From contig JAKCOZ010000003.1 of assembly GCA_022605955.1 (NCBI GenBank), positions 53,568,179 to 53,632,178 of the forward strand: 64,000 nucleotides of DNA, given 5' to 3'. The notes beneath the pieces are model-generated. The model had not been told where the DNA came from and did not search any database. It saw only the letters and a program-made list of their open reading frames with translations. Positions 15,126-27,956 of this stretch are shown here, one piece after another. The DNA is from Rallus limicola. Its lineage: Eukaryota > Chordata > Aves > Gruiformes > Rallidae. Numbering within the stretch: the first letter of the stretch is position 1; every line of letters begins with the position of its first letter. Position numbers and translations under genes: made by a program.

Positions 15126-15162
15126 CCAGAGCGAGGAGCAGCGGCTGCAGCGCTGAGCCCAT
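15126..15162 (-). CDS. ITGA2: ITGA2 first coding exon (signal peptide start), putative
   Basis: ATG with G at -3 and G at +4 (GGCCATGGG) opens MGSALQPLLLALG, a hydrophobic start like the human ITGA2 signal peptide (MGPERTGAAPLPLLLVLAL as recalled). After 37 nt comes CTGG|GTAGGT, a fair donor giving phase 1, the phase expected for integrin alpha exon 1. It lies in a CpG island 12.8 kb downstream of ITGA1 on the same strand, where vertebrates carry ITGA2. The later ITGA2 exons are not in the window. ITGA2 encodes the collagen receptor subunit alpha-2, which pairs with beta-1. The unknown is whether this ATG is the used one; the case rests on synteny, phase and peptide type. Confidence 0.7.
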
Positions 15163-15255
15163 GGCCGGGGCGGAGGTGGACCTGGTAGCGTCCCGAACTG
15201 GCTGCGTCTCAACACGGCACTGAGCGTCACCTGCTCTTCGCCGTCCGAAGTACCA

Positions 15256-15324
15256 CTCCTCCTCCTCCTCCTCCTCCTTCTCCTCCTTCTCCTCCTTCCC
15301 CTCCCCTCCTCCTCTTCCTCCTCC
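15256..15324. repeat. Polypyrimidine/polypurine tract in ITGA2 5' region
   Basis: About 69 nt of almost pure C/T on the plus strand, built of CCT and CTT units, so GGA/GAA on the transcribed strand. It ends about 95 nt upstream of the putative ITGA2 ATG. Tracts of this type are known to adopt triplex (H-DNA) forms and to bind GA or C-rich factors; function here is inferred only. Confidence 0.8.
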
Positions 15325-16171
15325 ACGCCCCCTGCGCGTACGGAGCGGCCAGAAGTGGCTCCAGCCCCCTGCCCCCGCGGTGCTCGGCGGCGGGGGTGCG
15401 GCTGGTCCCTTGCAGTCGGTGCGGTCGGGTTGTCCCTCTGGGTTCTTTCCCAGTCCCTACAGGAAACACCCGCGCTGGCCCCGGCTGTCGCTGCCCGGGG
15501 CTGCGTGCCCTCTCCCGGCGCTGCGCTGGAAGGGGAGGGAGCTCCGCGGAGAGGGAGAGCCGCCTCAGCCCGGGGTACCCCGACACAGTGCTCTGGGAAT
15601 GGGGGGGTTGTGTGGGGTGGGGAGGACGGGTGCATGTGCGCCTATGGCCGAGCTTTGGAGTCAGGAAGGAGTAGAACCGCGGTGAAAAGTGGATGTGTGT
15701 GACAGCGCAGAGTGTCTGTCTTCATAGAGTGTTACTAAGTCGCGCATTCAATGACATTAAGTCGGCATCTTCGTTAAATCAAATTCCTGCAGAATATGCC
15801 CTCAGCTCTGCAGGAGTGCCCCAGGATCCAGGAACCTTGCCACGCCACTGATCTGCAGTTGGCGGTGAGGTGTGGATGTGTTTATTGCCTGTGCAAAATG
15901 CTGCCTGTGTTGGCTTTTAATGGTGCCAGGCCACTATCCAGGGAGACAATGTGAATTGGAGCTAGTAAAAATTGGGGGGGTGAGGATTTTAACTCCCAAA
16001 GAAATCAGAAGTGCAATGGGCAGGGTACCTGTGTGCTGGACAGCTTTCAGCTTGTCTGGCCTTTGCAGAAGAGTATTTGACAAACATTAATTTTCTCCCT
16101 CCATCCCCTGCTTCTGGTAAATATCAAGACCTGTGGTGCTACCTGTTCATATTGTATGTATTCTGTTTTGT

Positions 16172-16177
16172 AATAAA
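16172..16177 (+). terminator. AATAAA polyadenylation hexamer, possible end of a divergent transcript
   Basis: A plus-strand AATAAA lies about 1 kb from the CpG island in the divergent direction and is followed by TTCTGCTGC and GT-containing sequence. It could end a short antisense/divergent RNA from the island. The hexamer is common by chance, so the call is weak. Confidence 0.2.
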
Positions 16178-19100
16178 GATTTCTGCTGCATTATTCTGAA
16201 CTTCTTGGTATTAACATTGTGTAACACAAAAGGCAGTTTTCTTGGAAGACTGAAATAGAAATGCTTCCTTCCCTCCCCTTTCTCAGCATTGTGGTTATGG
16301 TCCTTAGGTGTGACACAGACAATAGCTCCTATTTCAGCGGTGCTATCGAACTGCATGTGTCCTTCTAGATTCCTATTTCTTTTTAACATTCTGTGAATTA
16401 AAATGAAGAAGCCTGACAATAGTTGGGATTGTTCAACAGGTATTTATTTGGACATTGGTTCTCTATGGACACCACGTAGTTCAAGAAAGCTCTGCTAGAA
16501 CATTAAGATCTTTGACTGAAGTACACCAGGGACCCATCCCTGTATAACTCACATTCATCTCCATTTGTATATTTACTCTTTAGGACAGACAGATGTGTTA
16601 TGCATCCTTACACATGAACCTGTACATGGACTGATTGTAAGCACTTCCTAAGACACCACCATTTCTGAACTCTGACAGTCTTTGTCTAACATCAGCAGAA
16701 ATGACACACAGGTTGTTACTCAGAGCAGTCCCTGAGTTTCCTCTTTGTGGTGTCACACAGGCAAACAGACGCATACTGAAGGGTACACCTTCAGTACCCA
16801 GTCCAATCCGGTGACCAGCAGACAAATTGTGATTGGGAGAGCAGCTCTAGCCCCCTCTTCCCACCAGTGCCGAGTGTATAAATATGTCTCCATGTGTTTC
16901 GTCCTCTGGGATGAGAAGGAAAATCTGCGCTTCCAAAAAGGAGGACACTAATTAATGGATACTAATGAAAGGAAAATAACAACAGCAGCAACAAAACAAT
17001 CCACAACATAGAGAAAAATCGTTCCTTAGTAGACAAAATAAGTTTAGAATTCCCCTCTGCCCCACCCTAAAATAACCTCAGCAAACTAAGATGTCTCAGT
17101 TGCCTGAGAAACAATGTCTTTGATTCAGTTACATCATTCTAATTATAAATATACCCTAAGGATACAAAACTTTCTTCCTCATCCAGACACAATGTTGAAA
17201 AATAGTTTCTCAGACACAAAGGCTGTCTCCCAGGGTGCTGCTGCTCAGACGAACATTTGTCTCTATCTACAAATAAAGGTCATTGGAGAATAAATGCTGT
17301 GTGAATTAGTTGTGTTCTTTAACAATATTCTCTTAGATTAATACTTCTGTTTTGAATAGATTAAAAGGCATTTGATAGCAACACTGTCATATAATGTTGA
17401 ACTGTATATATTTCATATTACAGAAAACCAGAATTTCTATATTTTGCAGGATTTCACCTTTCTGAGTCTCTTCAGCTACTTTATGCATACATTGGGTGTG
17501 TGAAGAATTATTCCTTATTATGGTTCATCTGCACTTGTTAAAAAAATCACTCAGAGAACAGCTTGGTTAGTTCTCTTTATCTTTGCAATGTAAAACGGAG
17601 CTTGATATACACCCTGTGCCGTACATGTCTTTGTTGTTTCATGATGTGTTTTGTAGCACCCTGTTGTGTCTGCTTGTCAGTGATCACAGGGACACTTGCC
17701 AAAAACACCATGTCTGCCTGAGCTGGTTTGCAGATTTTCAGGCTTGGTTCTATGCAAGGATGGATTACTTGTTCATTAGAACAAACTGTTCTTTTTGCAA
17801 GTGCAAAAAGGACTTTCTTCTTCATGGTGAGGACTGTAGGAAGCAAGTAGGTAAGTTCTGTTACAGAAAGTTCACTTTAATTTTTGCATTTTGCAGAAAA
17901 ATGGAAAGTTGCAGAGGGAAAATATTGAGCAAATATTTGATTTTTACAAGATATGCGTGCAAACAAATACTTAAAAATCTGTTTCACTGTGGGATTTTAC
18001 AACTACTGTCTGCTAACCCAGCATTTTCATGTGATGACAAAATGTGTAATTAATGCAAGTCTTCTCAGAGAAACATTCGGATATTTCCATTTTTAACATG
18101 TATGAGGAGTGGCCACAGACTCAGTTTCTGTGGCATGCAAAACTGAGGAGTTTCTCCTTAAAGTGTTTCTGGGAGGGGTTTCTACAAAAGTGATATAATT
18201 TGCATGAGAGGAGGCCAAGGTTTATGGCTGCAGGTCACTTCTTTGATATTATTTGTCTGAAGATGGTAAAGGGAAGAGTTATCAAAGATCAGTTACTGGT
18301 TTTGGCAGACACGTGATGTCTTTAAATAAATGTTAATGGTTGCAATGAAGAAGAAAAAAAAAAGGCTAGTAAAAAAGAAATCTAAAAAGGAAATATTAAA
18401 ATTAGCTGTGAGGTTGTAGTTTAGACATTAGTAATAATTCAGTTTTGTTGTCTATCTAGATAAAAAATACAGAAATGAGATTTTAGCAAATAGTTAGGCA
18501 ACGGCTAGAAAAGAAAACAGCATTTGGCTATGCTACTGTCCAAAGCACACATTTTTAACACTGTACAGTTTTGGTTCAGTCATCTCAAAATGCTAGAGAA
18601 GAACTAGAAAAAGATGAGACAGAGTAAGGAAAGTGGGAGCGACCTCAATACAAAGGCTAATTAAGTAAGTTAGGATTCTGTTCTGGAAAAAAAATGCATT
18701 TAAAAGGCAATAGTAAATATATACTTGAAGGGGCATGGATCAGGGTGATGGATTCAGTTATACCCTATTTTACAATATGTGAGAGATGACTGAAAAACCT
18801 GCCACACAGCAAGGTCAGCAGAAAGAGAAGATGATTCTTCTCTAAGGCTACATGCAGGTGCAGACTGCACTGCCACACAGGCCAGATATTTACACTTAAC
18901 TTAGGTTGCCACTCAAGGTCAGGAAAGAGAAATGTCCCTAGGTTGCTAGGATTGCTAAACACATTGAAACCTTCCCAGCCTGTGGAGACCTGGAGCTGCA
19001 AAAAGGTTGGAGGCTGGAAGAGTCCTCATGGGAAGTTGTTTGCATGCATGTCTTGGTCTCACACTTTTCCCTTGGTATCTGCTTTGGATGACATGAGACA

Positions 19101-19289
19101 GGACTTGGTACTGTGGAGACCTTTGATCCATCACAACATTGGTTCTTCTGTGTGTTTATGCTGTTGGACCAATTTGTAGTTTTCTATTCAGTTGATTTAA
19201 TTATAATGAATAATCAGGAAGACAGACTTCTTGTATGTAAAATGATTGGTTATTTTTAATATTTAACTCATTCTGTGATTTAGTTCCAA

Positions 19290-19439
19290 GCTGTGGCTGC
19301 CCCCTCCCTGTCAGTGTTCAAGGTCTGGCTGGATGGGGTTTTGGGCAACTTGAGCTAGTGGAGGGTGTCCCTTCAGGCATCTGGAACTGGATGGGCTTTG
19401 AGGTTGCTTCCGACCCAAAGCATTCTGTCATTCTGTGAT
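19290..19439 (+). mobile_element. CR1 LINE 3' fragment
   Basis: Recognisable CR1 3' end: GGCTGGATGGGGTTTTGGGC, then GTGTCCCTTCAGGCATC, then GGATGGGCTTTGAGGTTGCT and a tail CATTCTGTCATTCTGTGAT. About 150 bp, 5' truncated as usual for CR1. The sequence just before it (ATTCTGTGATTTAG) resembles the tail. Confidence 0.9.
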
Positions 19440-20238
19440 CTGATTTTCATGAATATATATCTATATTCTTAATATTGTACCGTTTACAAAACAGTTGCTT
19501 TCCTCTAATGGAAATTCATGGAGAGTGACAAATCAGTGTCAGCTGAAAATTTCCTGCACACTCACTTCTTGTTGAAAGCCTCTGCGGGCAAAATGTGGAC
19601 AGCTAATTCTGGCAGCAAGACTCCTTCTGTGTCAGTTTCAGAAATACTTAATGCTGCTGACTCGAAGGGAAACACAGACAAATAGTTCAGGAGGACTGGT
19701 ATGTCAGACACCTGAGTTAGTATGTGGTGTGTAAAGTGGTACGCCAAGACCCCTCCTTCAGCACATGAACACCCCGTATAAGGCAAACTGAGGCTCACAT
19801 TTAGTGCCTGTTTCTGAGCATAGTATTTCCAGGTGTAAAGTCACAAGGTACAGCAGTCAATGGATCAGGACTGCCAGAGGTGACATATTCTTTCTGTCTC
19901 ACTCTTTGGCTGAGCTCTCAAACCCAGGTAAGTCCGGCCTGAGTGTCCTCTCCTGCAGTCCCAACTCCACCTGTTGTGTGGCACTGGCACTTAGGTGAAT
20001 GTGTAAGAAGGCAGTCAGGGTGTTGGTGTGGCTGAAAACACACACAGACAGACCCAAAGGAAGTTGCAGATGGGTTACAAAAGTAGACAAAAGGTTTACA
20101 TCAGTTTAAAATCCGGACAGTTGCCTCCTTTGCTTCCCCATGCATCTCAAACCCTCTGAGAATCACTCAAACCCACTTTGGGAGGCTGATTTTCTTAGTG
20201 ACCTACCTTGTTAGACAATCCATTGCAGAATGAACATG

Positions 20239-20819
20239 TGTCGTGGTTTCACCCTGGCTTGGGCCGAGATCCACGCAGCTGCCTGCTCCTTAAAGTAAAA
20301 GAGCAGGAGAAAAGGGAAAGGGGGGGAAACAAGGGAAGGGAAAAGGAAGGGGCAAATAACTCCAAAACCAAGAAACTAAGAGGCCCGTGGGTTGGGATAA
20401 GGATAGTTTACTAAGATAACAGAAAGATAAAATATAGCAATGCTAACAGGACTTTAGAGCAAAAGAATATGAAGCTATTGATACACAATGCAGTTTCTCA
20501 CCGAACCACACAAATCAGGCCGCACCACCCAGATCCGTCCCGGAACCCGACTGTTCCCCAAGACCCTCGCGTCCTGGCCGCTCGTGTCCGGGAACCGCCC
20601 CCCCTTCTTCCTCTCAGCCCCCCTTTATCCTGGGCAGGACATAATTGGCATGGAATACTCTCTTTGGCCCATCTGGGTCACCTGTCCTGGCTTTGACTGT
20701 CTGACTGCAACTAAAAACATCAGGGTGTTATCAGCACTGCTTTCATTTTAACTCCCAAACACAGCATTCCATCCGCTGCTACAAATGAAGTTAACTCTAT
20801 CCTGACTGAAACCAGGACA
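20239..20819 (-). mobile_element. Solo LTR, same family as 33312-33898
   Basis: 581 bp with TG...CA ends. Read on the minus strand it begins TGTCCTGGTTTCAGTCAGGA and ends GTGAAACCACGACA, matching both ends and the first 130 bp of the LTR at 33312-33898. Flanks ACATG (20234-20238) and ACATC (20820-20824) look like a 5-bp target duplication with one mismatch. No internal retroviral region is present, so this is a recombination remnant. I know such LTRs from neoavian genomes but cannot name the family with certainty. Confidence 0.85.
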
Positions 20820-23800
20820 ACATCTTAAAAGAAGTAATCTGTTTTTGACAAAAACTGTTAAAAATTAACAGAAAAAAGCTAATAGACTTAGCATAGACCT
20901 TGGCAAAAATGTCTGAAAGTCTCGGTCGTCATGCACTTGATTTCTTAAGCAGGTAATACAAGCCTTGGAGAGATTAAGCAATAGAATATCAAAGGAGTCA
21001 GGATTTTAGGGAGAGAACAGAGCAGCTGCATGCAGTTGAATATGCCTTTTCAACTACAGATAAAAGACAAGTATACCAATATTTCTTGGACAGCAGATTT
21101 AAGTACATAGTGAGAAGATGAGAACTTGTCTCTCCTCAGATAGGCCTTAATTTACATGTTTGACCAGTTGTGCTTTGAAAACAGTAATTGTTTTCTGGTT
21201 CGTGGAATTAAGACCTATTTGTTCTCACTTAATATTTGCCTGTCACAACAAATTGCTCAGTTGTTTGGTAGGCTTTTTTAAGCAATCCTGACTTCTTGGA
21301 AAACTTGCACTGAATCATATATGGATTTTAAATTAATTATGTGAGATATATTTGAGTCATTATGCACTAGTTTGCGGGGGATTTGTTTTTGTTTGTTTTG
21401 TTTTGTGTTTTTTCTTACATTGTTCGCAGTTTACATGTGTTAAACTAATAAAAATAATACTGAATATAAAAAAACCCATGTAACTGCTGAATTGGAGCAA
21501 GTCAGCTGATCCAATAATTTGCTCAATTATCTACCATTAGCTGCTAAACCTTGAGTTAAAGATGAAGTATTAGACAGGTTGGTGGGGGATAAAATGTGGT
21601 AATGGGATCAAGCGGTGTCCAATTGATCAGATGTAAAAAAGTATTCCTTATCAGATTGCAAAAATCTTACCCATTCTATAAAATTCTCTTGGAGGAAGCA
21701 AACAGACCAGCCCTTAACTACTGGAATGAAACTTGAAGGTCCTTTGCTTGAAGCAGTGAACTATGTTCTGGCAGTGTCTTACCAGACACGTATCACTCTC
21801 TAAATGTACTTGCTAATGGTGTTTTGCTGAGAGCTATAGGGATCTTTCTAAATACTGGAAATTCATGACATAAAGGAGGCCAGTGACTGTGAATCATTTT
21901 TGGCAGCTCACTCAAGTAAATGGTAAAAAGAGACTCAGTAGTTTTCAAGGCTCCTGAAAGTCTTAAAACCTATGACACCAAGACCACCAGAACAATATTT
22001 TTCCTGGCTAAGAGGGCAGTGGGAAGTTTCAGCTGAACCCAAGAAGTTTTGACAAGTAGTAGCATCTGTTGTGGCATAGTGTAAGGCAGTGGGATTTTAT
22101 CAGTTAGGTTGGCCCATGAGTTGAGAATACTCAGCAAGGTTTGTGTATATAAAGCCCCAATAGGAAATTCCATTATTTACTTTTCTCTGTGTTTAGTGTA
22201 AAAAAAAATAAATTAAAGCTTCATATGCTTTTTAGGGAAAACTGGAGACACTGTTTCTCATCTTATCCTCTTTGATAAGATGTGAAACTCTGCAATGGAT
22301 GATGACATGAAGGAGCTTTCACTAGAGAGATTGATGCTGTTCCATACCCCATGAGGAAGAGCACTGGCACCCTTAACATAAATAAACTTTATGGACCATA
22401 TGTAATACTGAAGCAGAGATGCAAAGCTTTGCAATGAATATTAATTTGCAGTACCAAATCAAGCTGAACCATAATTGTGAATCAGGATTTCACTAAGTGA
22501 ACAGAGAGTAGGGAAAGAGGATGAATAATGTGTGTCAGGACAACTGGCCCACTAGATCTAAGTGTCCAATCCTCTTTGAGTACTTCTGCTCCCTCTCTCT
22601 TTCCCTTGAAAAATCCATGGGAGGTGAAACATTCAGTGAGGCCTTGAGGAATGTCTGTCCTTTCTGAGAAGATGTTGCAACACTGAGGAGTCAAAAGGGT
22701 AAGTCTACAAGAGAGGAAAAGCAGTAAACGAGCACTATGCCTCACTGTCCTTGAGTCAGAAGAAAAATCTGTCTGGGGGTCTTTTACTCACCTGTTCTTT
22801 TTGAATGAATGCGAGAAGTCCAACATTTCTGAGGTGACAGTCTCAGTCTTTGTCATTGAAACATGATTTCTTTGAGGATGATATCTCACTTTGTCATCTG
22901 CTTCATTGAACAGAATCCAGTTGTGCTGTCTAAATTTGGTATCAGACGGTTGATACTAAAACTTCATCAGAGCTTTCATCTTTATGACTCTTCATTCTTA
23001 CAAAGCTCAGACTACACCCACTACATGAACTGATGTTGCCTTTCAACTGTGAAGTGTTAGGTTAGCTGTTTGTACTAAATGAAATAAATTATAATCTGGT
23101 TTTATGCAAATTATAATTACTGTTACACATACTGTGAGAAAGTGATTCTAGTTCTTTTTTTAATTCTATTGGAAAGCTATTTAAAACAAACAAAAAAGAG
23201 AAATGCTTCCTTTTTAATTATTATTTTCATTGAAATAGTCCCATGGAAAACATCCAGCAAACTCTGATGATCAGATATATACAGAGTGGGACATCTGGTA
23301 AGCACTCCCCTATGACTAGACAGGATGTTGCAGTTAGAATTGTGATTCACCATCAAAGTAGTCTCTGATGAGATAACAGCTAAGTAATTACATGGCTTGT
23401 AATGTTTTCTAAAAGTTAACTGTGATATAAAAGGTATAACCTTTGTCTTCTAGGAAGTTTTGATATAAATGTTTATTAGGCTTCAAGGAAGATGAAGTGA
23501 CTCATGTACAACTAAGCAAGGCGATGGCTATTTGGGTCACAGCAGTTAGTTTTACAGAAAATCACTGGATGGGATGAACGGTTAGATGATGTCATCAACT
23601 TACATGTATTTTTTGTCTTGAAAATAAATTTGTTTCAGAAAGTCATATGGTCCTCTGAAAAGCTCTCAGATGTGGTTGTAAGTATGCAACCCATACAATT
23701 AATGACAAGGTATTTTTGAGAGTTTGACTGCATTCAAATTTTCTTTGATTGGCTGAGCAAGAATGCTTATTTCTACAATAGCCTTCTATTGGCAGGTTGA

Positions 23801-26800
23801 TGGATTTGGTTTTATGTAGTAAGATGACTTTTTCTAAATCTTCTGTCAATGAAAACCAAACAAACTACAAAGGAGGCTTGCTAGACGGTTTTATTTTATT
23901 TTTTGTAATCAATAAAACACATGGAATAATTTTACAGAAAAAAAAAGAAAATACTGTGCAGGATGTTGTGATTTTCTTAAAAAGAATGCAAATTCCCTCT
24001 TATTCCTGCTAAGTGGCATAGTTAACAATGGTACATTATTATCTTTGTCTGCTTTTATTTTTGGATGGGATTGTAATCTATACAATAATCAATTCAAGAA
24101 ATTAAAACAATTAGACTATGTGGAATTCATTAGAGGAGTGTGACCCTAAGTCCAGCCTCCTGGTGCCAAGTGAGATGAAAACCCTTGGCTCCAGTTGCAG
24201 GTGTATTCCCCTGACTCAAGCTCCACAGAAGAGGAACCTCATCATCAAAGTGGCTCAGCACAGGAGATGTGCAAAAGAGCTCAGGTAAGGGTCGGGAAAG
24301 GTGGGTTGTGTCTGTAGCACAGGCACATAATACAGACCCATAGTAACACCAGACAAGCACAGGAAGATAAGCAGCAGCCCAAGGAGGTTGCTTGAATGTA
24401 AATGCTGTTTTTCTAAGTCTTCCGAAATTACAAATGGGATCATCAACCTCTAGAACAGAGTCAAATTGAAGCAGGAGTGATGGTTCAGTGATCGTGCTCC
24501 TTTCCAGAGCAGCTCAATGATAGAGAAATACAGCTTGTCTATTCAGTGCTAAGTTAAGAACTGAGCTGGGCCCGACTCCCTCCATTGCTTAAGGTCTGGT
24601 TATACACCCGATTTGCTTATTCAATTTTTAGAGGCTTTTATATGAATGAAAACATGTTTAGTTTATTAGTTATTGTAATTAGAATTACAATTATAGTTAT
24701 TACAGCCCTAATATGTCTTTTTATAGGAACAAAACACATTACATGCTGTTCTGATATTTTGCGTGTCTGCCAGATTTCAGTGAGATGTTCTTGATGTTTG
24801 CAATATTGCTTTCAGTAGGCTTTTCTGATGTCTACAGAGAAAAGCAGTAAAATACTGCTCTTCCAGTGCTGTGTGGAAAGGCTCTTGTAGGTAAAAATAG
24901 TGATTGTACTAATTTAGCCTATGTAAGAATAATGTGCTATAGTGCTATATCCCCTTTATTTACTTATGTTATAAATAGATACAATTGAAAATCTGATGAT
25001 AGGACAAATGTGAAAAGGGAGAAAGCGTTGTGACAAAGAGGAAAGCAGTGTGGTTATATGAAGCTTATTACTGTTTGTACAGTGCAAAGCAAATCTAAAA
25101 AGGAATGGAACACTGATCTCAAACATACTTTGCATTGATAAAATACTTAGGTATTTTTGTGTGGATAGGGAAATAGGCTGTTGTATTGACATATTTTTTT
25201 TCAGTTAGGCTGATGCTTTAAAATAAGACATCAAGTTTCAACAGAATAGTAAAAAGCTCTGATTAACAGCTTATAATAACTAAAAAGTGAAACAATTAAT
25301 AAAATTATGTGGCATAAAAATCATGTGTGGCTTGAACAACTTGTGAGCAATTTTATGAAGCCAGGAAAAATGATCTCATGGTTAACAAGCTGGCTGAATA
25401 ATAATAAATATAAGTATTTCCTCTGCTACCACAGACTCTTATGTGTGCATAGGTGAATCACATTTCCTTCATAATTCTGCTCCTTTACAAAACTGTAATA
25501 CGATACAGCACCGCTACACCTTTACAGAGGTACAATAAGGAAAAAACATTTACAGTTCTGAGGTGTTCCAATGCCATAGTGACAAATGCCTTTAAGATCT
25601 TTCAAACAAATTGGCAAAATCATACATTTTCTTAAAATTACAACCTGCATCTCACATGGAACTGAAAGCAACTCTGTGAATAATTAATCTTCACTATTCA
25701 ACAAATGGAGTTCTGCTTTCCTTTGGGGACTGATGAACCCACTGAAGGAATGAAGCGGGGATTCTATCCAAAACTCCTCTATGTCTTTTTTTTTTTTTTT
25801 TTTTCCTTTTTTCTTTTTTCCTTCCATTCAAGTCTTCCTTCTGCACTCAGAACCAGGGCGACTCACCTCGTACCCCTTTGGACAGGGTGCGCTTTCAGGT
25901 GTGCAGGCAAGCACAGCGAGCGAGCCCACAGGCTCGGCGGCTTTCCCAGGCTCCACAAAGCGCTGCCACCCACATCGTTCCCACGGAGGGCTTTGCGCCC
26001 TCCTCTGAGTCACGCCGCTACCTTCAGCAGGCTGCTGTTACGAAATAACCACCTTTCCCACAGACACAGGGAGAAATTGCAGACGCTTTCAAAGTTAATC
26101 CTGCTCGCTGCCCTTCCCAATAACTGCTCTCTAATTTAGGAACTGAATGGAAGGGACTTAGGAGTGACAGCATGTTTCCAACAATAAAGTACCTTCTGGC
26201 ACACTTCCAGAGTCGTACTAGCCAGCATGTTCAACCCAATCTGTGGTATCTTCTTAAAAAAATAAGTCTTTATAAAATATATTGCTGCTTTTTAAGCTGT
26301 TACTATAAAGTCAGTGCTATGTTAAAAACTTTTGGAAAACAGCAATGATTTTTTAATATTTTTCATTTTTTTCTTTTTTTTTTGTTTTATTTTGTGATTG
26401 TGGTTTTTGTTTTTGTTTTTTTTTTTCTTTTCTTTCCAGTGACATTTGTACCAAGAGGAGGAACAAATTATCCTGGCTTCTTTGTCAAGGCAGAGGCATT
26501 TCTGCAAATAAAAATGTCTTATAAAAGTGGTCCTCAACACTTTCTGGTCTGTTGACAGTGAATACCCAGTCATCCCGTGCTGAGGCAACACTGCATTTTG
26601 CTTGCATGCCTCCATTTTCTTCTGTTAATTTTGTGTGTCTGCAAGTAATACAGGAAGCTCCCAAGGACAAGGCACAGCCAAGAGCTTGGGGAGAGATCCT
26701 TGTGGAAGGAAGACAAGTGTGTGAAAGAAAGGAGGAAATTGAATATTCTAAGTAGGCTTAAAGAAATCTTTTGCTATCTACATTTCAGTGTATTCTCATA

Positions 26801-27699
26801 TAAACTTTTAATCTTTGACACAAAATAAACATCATTTGTTAAGTGCTTATTTAGTATGAAAATTCTTCATCACTTCTTAAGCTCCTAAATTAAGAAGATG
26901 AGGTGTGACTTATAAAGCTGGAAGCAGCTTGCCAGTGCTGAGTTTCCTATCTGTGCTCTTCTGTTAATTATAATTTTGTACACTTTAAATTCATTGGATT
27001 AAATAGCTACATGATAAATTTACAGTGGTGGTTTACGAAGCACCCTTCTGGCTACTCCAAGATATACAGCAAGAGTCAAACTTTCAGGGTGCCTCTAAAC
27101 ATTTTCTGCATAAATATGGACCTTTCAATTAGCAGATACAATAGTGTCCCTGCTTATTTTAGTACAGTGTGCAATCAGATGGGCTTGAATGCTTTGTGCA
27201 TACATTTTTAGGCCTGCCAAAAACCTGTTTCAAGTTCAAACAGTTACGTATTTTAATGCATTGATCCTTTATGGTCTGCTTGACTATAAAAATTTCTTTC
27301 TTGGAGTATCCAGGGTTCAGCTGGACGCACTAAAACAAGCAGAAAGAGAAGTCCATGGCATTTTGGTACTTTTCACTCAAAATTCTGCAGGTGCTTCTGC
27401 CTTCTGAACTGTCAATACATCAGTTACCATGCAATATTTGATGCATTCTCAAAGTCTGCATGTTCTACTTCAGGAACTGACAGTCTGCTCTCACAGAACT
27501 GACATAAGGAGGAAATTTTGAAAATGATGCTTGTTTCTTTTGAAAACTGTAAGGTGATAAAAAAGACTAGGACTGCAACAAACATGCTGACTTGTTGAAT
27601 AATTTGGAATGAAAAATTGTTTCACTTACATAGGTATACAAAAATATGATTACGTATTTTCTATATTTAAAAAGTTAGAAACTTTGAACTCAGTTACTC

Positions 27700-27956
27700 T
27701 CCAAAAATGAGTAACGCTTGAAACTATGTCCTTGGGTATCACAAGATGACAGAAGGCTGTTTATTTTTCCTTTGCATCATTCCTTTGCACGTGCGCTTGA
27801 TTTGCTGCTTCTTGTTCTGCTTCTTGTTTTATTAATGCACCAGTTTAGAAAACATTGTGGCTGCTGCAGTTATATCTAAGTTTATAACTTTACAGTAATA
27901 TTTTGAGACAGACCTGAGCAAAAATTTCTACTTTTTTTTTTTTTTCTTTTTTTTCT
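27700..27956 (-). other. ITGA1: ITGA1 3' UTR, proximal part
   Basis: Directly after the stop the transcript strand is extremely A-rich (27932-27956: runs of 8 and 14 A separated by single G). AATAAA hexamers on the minus strand lie at 27828-27833 and 27760-27765, but neither can be shown to be used. The end of the UTR cannot be fixed from sequence and it may extend well below 27700. Confidence 0.45.

Larger units (their letters stand above)
14815..15620. promoter_or_regulatory. ITGA2: CpG island / probable ITGA2 promoter
   Basis: The only strongly GC-rich, CpG-dense stretch in an otherwise AT-rich window. It surrounds the putative ITGA2 exon 1 and contains GC-box-like sequence (GGGGCGG at 15167-15173) beside the ATG. 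No TATA box seen. Long open frames here on both strands are an effect of GC content. Boundaries estimated by eye. Confidence 0.75.
15163..27699. other. ITGA2-ITGA1 intergenic region
   Basis: No coding gene supported. After the CpG island the DNA becomes AT-rich. It contains a CR1 fragment at 19290-19439, a solo LTR at 20239-20819, a long T/C tract at 25786-25822 and a T-rich stretch at 26340-26440. The part nearest 27.7 kb may belong to the ITGA1 3' UTR. Open frames at 17583-18053 and elsewhere look like chance. Confidence 0.6.

Noticed and set aside
14949..15635. Long minus-strand open frame (228 codons) and several plus-strand open frames in the GC-rich island
   Set aside because: Poly-Arg/Gly/Pro content and overlapping open frames on both strands are what a CpG island with a CCT repeat produces; only the short signal-peptide start at 15162 has support from splice phase and synteny.
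17583..18053. 156-codon plus-strand open frame, Cys- and Phe-rich
   Set aside because: No recognised motif, no supporting splice or polyadenylation context, and its composition follows the local T-rich DNA; probably chance.
22482..22745. Minus-strand HGFFKGKREG, resembling the integrin tail GFFKR
   Set aside because: No acceptor before it, not followed by a stop in the right place, and the real tail exon ([13 protein letters not shown]) was found at 27957-28001.
24130..24446. Minus-strand open frame with a hydrophobic stretch (LLGLLLIFLCLSG)
   Set aside because: Looked like a membrane segment, but no flanking exons, no acceptor/donor pair in frame, and no family recognised.
26322..26440. 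T-rich stretch that could be a reversed poly(A) tail of a processed gene copy
   Set aside because: No gene-like sequence with exons joined was found next to it and no flanking duplication was seen.
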